A stretch of 64,000 nucleotides of DNA, taken from Glycomyces dulcitolivorans (GTDB lineage Bacteria; Actinomycetota; Actinomycetes; Mycobacteriales; Micromonosporaceae). Position 1 is the first letter of the stretch. Each line of letters starts with the position of its first letter. Shown one piece after another: positions 61,819 to 64,000 of the stretch. A model generated the notes under the pieces. That model was not told the DNA's origin. It ran no database searches and saw only the letters and a list, made by a program, of their open reading frames with translations. The position numbers and the translations under genes were made by a program. The DNA lies in the NCBI RefSeq assembly GCF_003265355.1, contig NZ_QFRW01000096.1:1-64000 (forward strand), written 5' to 3'.

Positions 61819-63015
61819 ATGAGCGCGAGTGGTTCGGGAATCGTGGTCGACGTGATCATCGTGCTCCTGGCGCTCCTGTTCGCGATCAACGGCTACCGGC
61901 AGGGCTTCATCCTCTCGGCCGCGACGTTCCTCGGCTTCCTCGGCGGCGCCATCCTCGGCATCAACATCGCCCCGTGGGCCGCTGACTTCTACCGCGAGCC
62001 GATCGCCAAACTCGTCGTCGCCCTCGTCATCGTCTTCGCGCTCGCCCTCGGCGGCCAGGCCCTCATGACCGCCATCGGCTACCGCCTCCGCAAGAAGCTG
62101 AAGACCAACGGCTCCAGGCGCGTCGACCACTACCTGGGCCCGGTCATCTCCGTCGTCGCGGTCCTGCTCGTGACGTGGATGGCCGCCGCGCCCCTGGCGA
62201 GCCTGCCGCTCCCGGCGATCTCCGCCGCGGTCCGCAACTCCAGCATCGTCGGCGGCATCGACGACAACATGCCCGAGGCCGTGCGCGGCGTCTACGACCG
62301 CCTCCGCGAGGAGCTGAACACCTCGGGGATGCCGAACATCTTCTACGGCATCGACCCGACGCAGGTCCGCGACGTCGACCCGCCCGACCCCGAACTCGCC
62401 GCGTCCGAAGTCGTCGTGAACGCCGAGGACTCCGTCCTCAAGGTCCACGGCACGGCCGACTCCTGCGACCGCCAGATCGAGGGCTCCAGCTTCGTGTACG
62501 ACGACGAGCTCGTCGTCACCAACGCGCACGTGGTCGCCGGGACCGACGACGTCCGCGTCGAGTCCGACGGGGACCTCCTCGAAGCCGAGGTGATCGTCTT
62601 CGAGCCCGAGAAGGACCTCGCGATCCTCCACGTCCCCGACCTCGACGCCGACCCGCTCCCCATCGAGTCCGCGACCGCCGACTCCGGCGCCGACGCGATC
62701 GTCCTCGGCTACCCCGGCGGCGGCCCGTACACGGCCACGGCCGCGCGGGTCCGCGAGGCGCGCATCGTGACCGGCCCCGACATCTACGAGGACGGCACCG
62801 TCACCCGCGAGGTCTACCAGCTGTACGCCCAGATCATCGGCGGCAACTCCGGCGGCCCGCTCATCAACCCCGACGGCGAGGTGATCGGCGTGATCTTCGC
62901 GGCCGCCGTCGACGACCCCGAGACCGGCTACGCGCTCACCATGGACGAGTCCGAGGCCGTCCTCGACGCGGGCCGCACCGCGAGCGGGTCCGTGGGGACC
63001 GGTTCCTGCACGTGA
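61819..63015 (+). CDS. marP: MarP-type membrane-anchored serine protease
   Basis: 398 aa from ATG 61819 (GTG 61813 is possible). Four membrane helices (~8-110, CvpA/colicin V-like) precede a chymotrypsin-like protease domain with His237 (TNAHVV), Asp266 (EKDLAILHV) and Ser344 (GGNSGGPLIN), and a Cys pair (DSCDRQ and C-terminal SCT). In M. tuberculosis the orthologue Rv3671c protects against acid and oxidative stress. Last gene of this run before crp. Confidence 0.9.
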   Translation: MSASGSGIVVDVIIVLLALLFAINGYRQGFILSAATFLGFLGGAILGINIAPWAADFYREPIAKLVVALVIVFALALGGQALMTAIGYRLRKKLKTNGSRRVDHYLGPVISVVAVLLVTWMAAAPLASLPLPAISAAVRNSSIVGGIDDNMPEAVRGVYDRLREELNTSGMPNIFYGIDPTQVRDVDPPDPELAASEVVVNAEDSVLKVHGTADSCDRQIEGSSFVYDDELVVTNAHVVAGTDDVRVESDGDLLEAEVIVFEPEKDLAILHVPDLDADPLPIESATADSGADAIVLGYPGGGPYTATAARVREARIVTGPDIYEDGTVTREVYQLYAQIIGGNSGGPLINPDGEVIGVIFAAAVDDPETGYALTMDESEAVLDAGRTASGSVGTGSCT

Positions 63016-63052
63016 CATGTGCGATCTTGGGGAATTTCGTCCTTGCCTGATG

Positions 63053-63082
63053 TTGGGCCTGACGTCACAATGCGGGTAGGCT
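63053..63082 (+). promoter_or_regulatory. Possible crp promoter and long leader
   Basis: TTGGGC (63053-63058) and TAGGCT (63077-63082) with an 18-base spacer. It would give a leader of about 230 bases before the crp start, without a convincing short gene. A TGACGTCA palindrome overlaps the spacer. A second TAGACT lies near 63273, closer to the gene. Confidence 0.4.
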
Positions 63083-63319
63083 GTATCGGTCGCCGTCGAC
63101 GCATTCCGTTCATCGGAAGGAAACCCCTGCTACGACGGCGAGGCGAGTCTCACCCGGTGACGCTCGGAACGGACGGAACGCATTCATTCGGATACGAATG
63201 TCGATTCCGGCGGCACGGTGCGCATGTGGATTTACGGGGGTCTCGCTCCCGCAATGCGGACAAGAGGCATAGACTCAGTACTTGCACTAGCGGTGCGTTG
63301 AAGAAAGGTGCGAACGGAC

Positions 63320-63997
63320 ATGGAAGACGTATTGGCGAGAGCCGCCCTCTTCAAGGGGGTCGACCCTGAAGCTGTCGAGTCGCTCATCAAAGAGATGGAG
63401 TACGTCGACATCAACAAGGGCCAGACCGTCTTCACCGAGAACGAGCCGGGCGACAGTCTGTACATCGTCATGTCCGGGAAGGTGAAGCTCGGGCGACGCT
63501 CCGCCGACGGCCGCCAAAACCTGATCGCGGTCATGGGCCCGTCCGACATGGTCGGCGAGCTCGCGCTCTTCGACCCCGGACCCCGCACCGCCACCGCCAC
63601 CGCTCTCACCGACACTCGCATGGCCCGCCTGTCCAAGACCGCCCTGCGGCCCTGGCTCGCGAACCGCCCCGAGATCGCCGAGCAGCTCCTGCGGGTGATA
63701 GCGCGCCGGCTTCGTCGCACGAACGACTCGATGGCGGACCTCATCTTCACCGACGTGCCCGGCCGCGTGGCCAAGGCCCTGCTGCACATGGCGAGCCGCT
63801 TCGGCACCCGCGACGGCGGCGTCCTCCGCGTGACCCACGACCTCACCCAGGAGGAGCTCGCCCAGCTCGTCGGCGCCTCCCGCGAGACCGTGAACAAGGC
63901 CCTCGCCGACTTCGCCGGGCGCGGCTGGCTGCGCCTGGACGGCAAGAGCGTCATCATCATGGACCCGGAGCGCCTCGCCCGCCGCGCGCGCGTGTAA
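63320..63997 (+). CDS. crp: Crp/Fnr-family transcription regulator (Crp)
   Basis: 225 aa from ATG 63320 (AAAGG upstream); GTG 63308 is an alternative. The cAMP-binding domain (~10-120) has [20 protein letters not shown]-terminal winged helix (~165-215) has [34 protein letters not shown]. It is extremely similar in pattern to mycobacterial Crp (Rv3676), which sits in the same neighbourhood. Confidence 0.94.
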   Translation: MEDVLARAALFKGVDPEAVESLIKEMEYVDINKGQTVFTENEPGDSLYIVMSGKVKLGRRSADGRQNLIAVMGPSDMVGELALFDPGPRTATATALTDTRMARLSKTALRPWLANRPEIAEQLLRVIARRLRRTNDSMADLIFTDVPGRVAKALLHMASRFGTRDGGVLRVTHDLTQEELAQLVGASRETVNKALADFAGRGWLRLDGKSVIIMDPERLARRARV

Positions 63998-64000
63998 CGC

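Overview
The window is about 71% GC by eye. It has densely packed genes with 1- to 4-base start/stop overlaps, many GTG starts, a DUF397/XRE-DUF5753 pair, a mycosin-like protease, and an nth-TlpA-Nudix-MarP-Crp block that matches the mycobacterial order. This is an actinomycete chromosome. Glycomycetaceae or a related family is my guess, with low confidence.

Layout. 0-8 kb: a lytic transglycosylase (with the tail of a second one at the edge), a DUF998 membrane protein, a YyaL-type thioredoxin-domain protein, a two-gene ABC exporter whose ATP sites are strictly asymmetric, a hydrolase and tRNA-Ala. 8-13 kb: protein O-mannosyltransferase and a class A penicillin-binding protein separated by a nested inverted repeat. 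13-20 kb: metG, an unknown protein, TatD convergent with CopC/CopD, and a membrane-anchored DsbA-like protein. 20-23 kb: an ECF transporter (CbiMNQO type) under what looks like a nickel-regulator (Nur) box, then a peroxiredoxin. 23.5-30.6 kb: MacB-type efflux genes, two HlyD-like adaptors and an OmpR-type two-component system, with three matching 11-bp-phased direct-repeat sites. 31-34 kb: an XRE/sigma-like fusion protein, then a MocR regulator and EamA exporter whose start codons overlap head to head. 34-40.5 kb: a secreted protein, a WXG-like/DUF1023/lipoprotein cassette, and a low-GC patch with decayed coding DNA and two orphan genes ending at tRNA-Leu. 40.5-45 kb: rph-rdgB, a second peroxiredoxin, an AA10 LPMO with a CebR-like box, and a CHAD protein. 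45-51 kb: tandem DUF885 peptidases, an orphan nuoIJ pair, and a sortase with its likely substrate. 51-56 kb: XRE-DUF5753/DUF397 and a LacI-operator-controlled sugar operon. 56-64 kb: an SseB-domain protein, a mycosin-like protease, and nth-tlpA-nudix-marP-crp.

Recurring features. Many genes have a TANNNT -10 box 5-9 bases before the start codon and no Shine-Dalgarno, which suggests leaderless mRNAs. Three genes (DUF998, TatD, DUF397) have no in-frame stop at the end of their family homology and run into the next gene or through a terminator. The most novel item is the XRE-sigma fusion at 31069-31899. The best-supported regulatory predictions are the Nur box, the two-component direct repeats, the CebR-like box and the LacI-type operator.
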